From contig JAEWCI010000542.1 of assembly GCA_023390705.1 (NCBI GenBank), forward strand, positions 1 through 6,644: a stretch of 6,644 nt of DNA. The letters are read 5' to 3'. Both the position numbers and the translations under genes were made by a program. Below are positions 6,370-6,644 of this stretch, in pieces. The DNA is from Pseudomonadota bacterium. Lineage in GTDB: Bacteria > Pseudomonadota > Alphaproteobacteria > Acetobacterales > Acetobacteraceae. Under the pieces are notes generated by a model that saw only the letters and a list, made by a program, of their open reading frames with translations, made no database searches and was not told where the DNA came from. The first letter of the stretch is position 1. Every line of letters begins with the position of its first letter.

Positions 6370-6644
6370 CAGGGCCGGGGCATGCCGCAGCCTGCCGGGA
6401 AAGGAAGGACGTCCAGGGATGCCGAAGCCCGCGCCTTCGCCCCCGGGGCGCCGATCCTGCTCTGCGACGAACCCTTCCCGGCGTTGGACGAACTGACGGC
6501 GCAGCGCCTGCGCGGCGAATTCGCGGCGCTGGTGCGGGAGACCGGGCGCACCGCGGTGTTCATCACCTGTCCGATCAACGAGGCGCCGGAGATCGGCGGC
6601 CGTGTCGTGGTGCCGGCCGCGGCCGGCGCGGATCGCATTGGATG
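6370..6644 (+). pseudogene. Degraded ABC transporter ATPase fragment (nitrate/taurine type), runs off the window
   Basis: The plus-strand frame beginning at or before 6370 reads like the second half of an SsuB/TauB/NrtD-type ATP-binding subunit. Recognisable parts in order are: GRGMPQ (6373-6390) at the place of the signature SGGMxQ; RDAEARAFAP (6415-6444) where intact proteins have RVAIARA; Walker B ILLCDEPF (6454-6477); D-loop PALDELT (6478-6498); RETGRTAVFIT, then a Cys at 6568-6570 where the H-loop His belongs; and INEA...GRVVV matching the IDEA...DRVVV segment. The signature has lost its LSG and is followed by an extra eight codons (6391-6414). No Walker A or Q-loop is found upstream, where the DoxX-like gene lies on the other strand. 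The protein could not hydrolyse ATP normally, so it is called a 5'-truncated, decaying gene, although no stop codon interrupts the visible frame. Its 3' end lies outside the window. Confidence 0.6.

Noticed and set aside
6365..6393. TTGACC at 6365-6370 as a plus-strand promoter for the ABC remnant
   Set aside because: At 17-base spacing the -10 position reads CAGCCT, which does not resemble a -10 box.

Overview
The window is very GC-rich, densely coded DNA with a strong G/C third-position bias. This, together with the protein sequences, suggests a Rhodospirillales-type alphaproteobacterium, most likely Acetobacteraceae (Roseomonas-like). That placement is an inference from composition and recalled protein families; no search was run. 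It reads as mostly ordinary chromosomal DNA, and I found no CRISPR array, tRNA, rRNA, intact insertion sequence or clear defence system.

Left half, plus strand (1-3695): an RNase Z-like metallo-beta-lactamase-fold hydrolase, a 12-helix MFS transporter, and an Hsp70-family protein that consists only of the ATPase domain. The last two are 28 bases apart and probably co-transcribed. The hydrolase may belong to the same run, but the spacing (42-99 bases) leaves this open. No shared pathway is evident.

Middle, minus strand (3702-5470): a crotonase-fold (enoyl-CoA hydratase/isomerase) gene followed after 14 bases by a nitronate monooxygenase-family flavoprotein gene. A good sigma-70-type promoter (TTGACG, 17-base spacer, TGCTAT) and a strong ribosome binding site sit just upstream of the crotonase gene, so the two form a convincing operon, plausibly for acyl-CoA or small-molecule catabolism. 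This operon converges on the Hsp70 gene with only 6 bases between the two stop codons. The crotonase lacks both classical hydratase glutamates and keeps an isomerase-type glutamate.

Right end (5471-6644): a 232-base intergenic region with the promoter and several palindromes; a small multi-helix membrane protein (DoxX-like) on the minus strand with a strong ribosome binding site; a hairpin just upstream of that gene; and, on the plus strand running off the window, a degraded remnant of an ABC transporter ATPase of the nitrate/taurine type. The remnant has a recognisable Walker B and D-loop but no Walker A, a disrupted signature motif and no H-loop histidine. It is the least ordinary item in the window.
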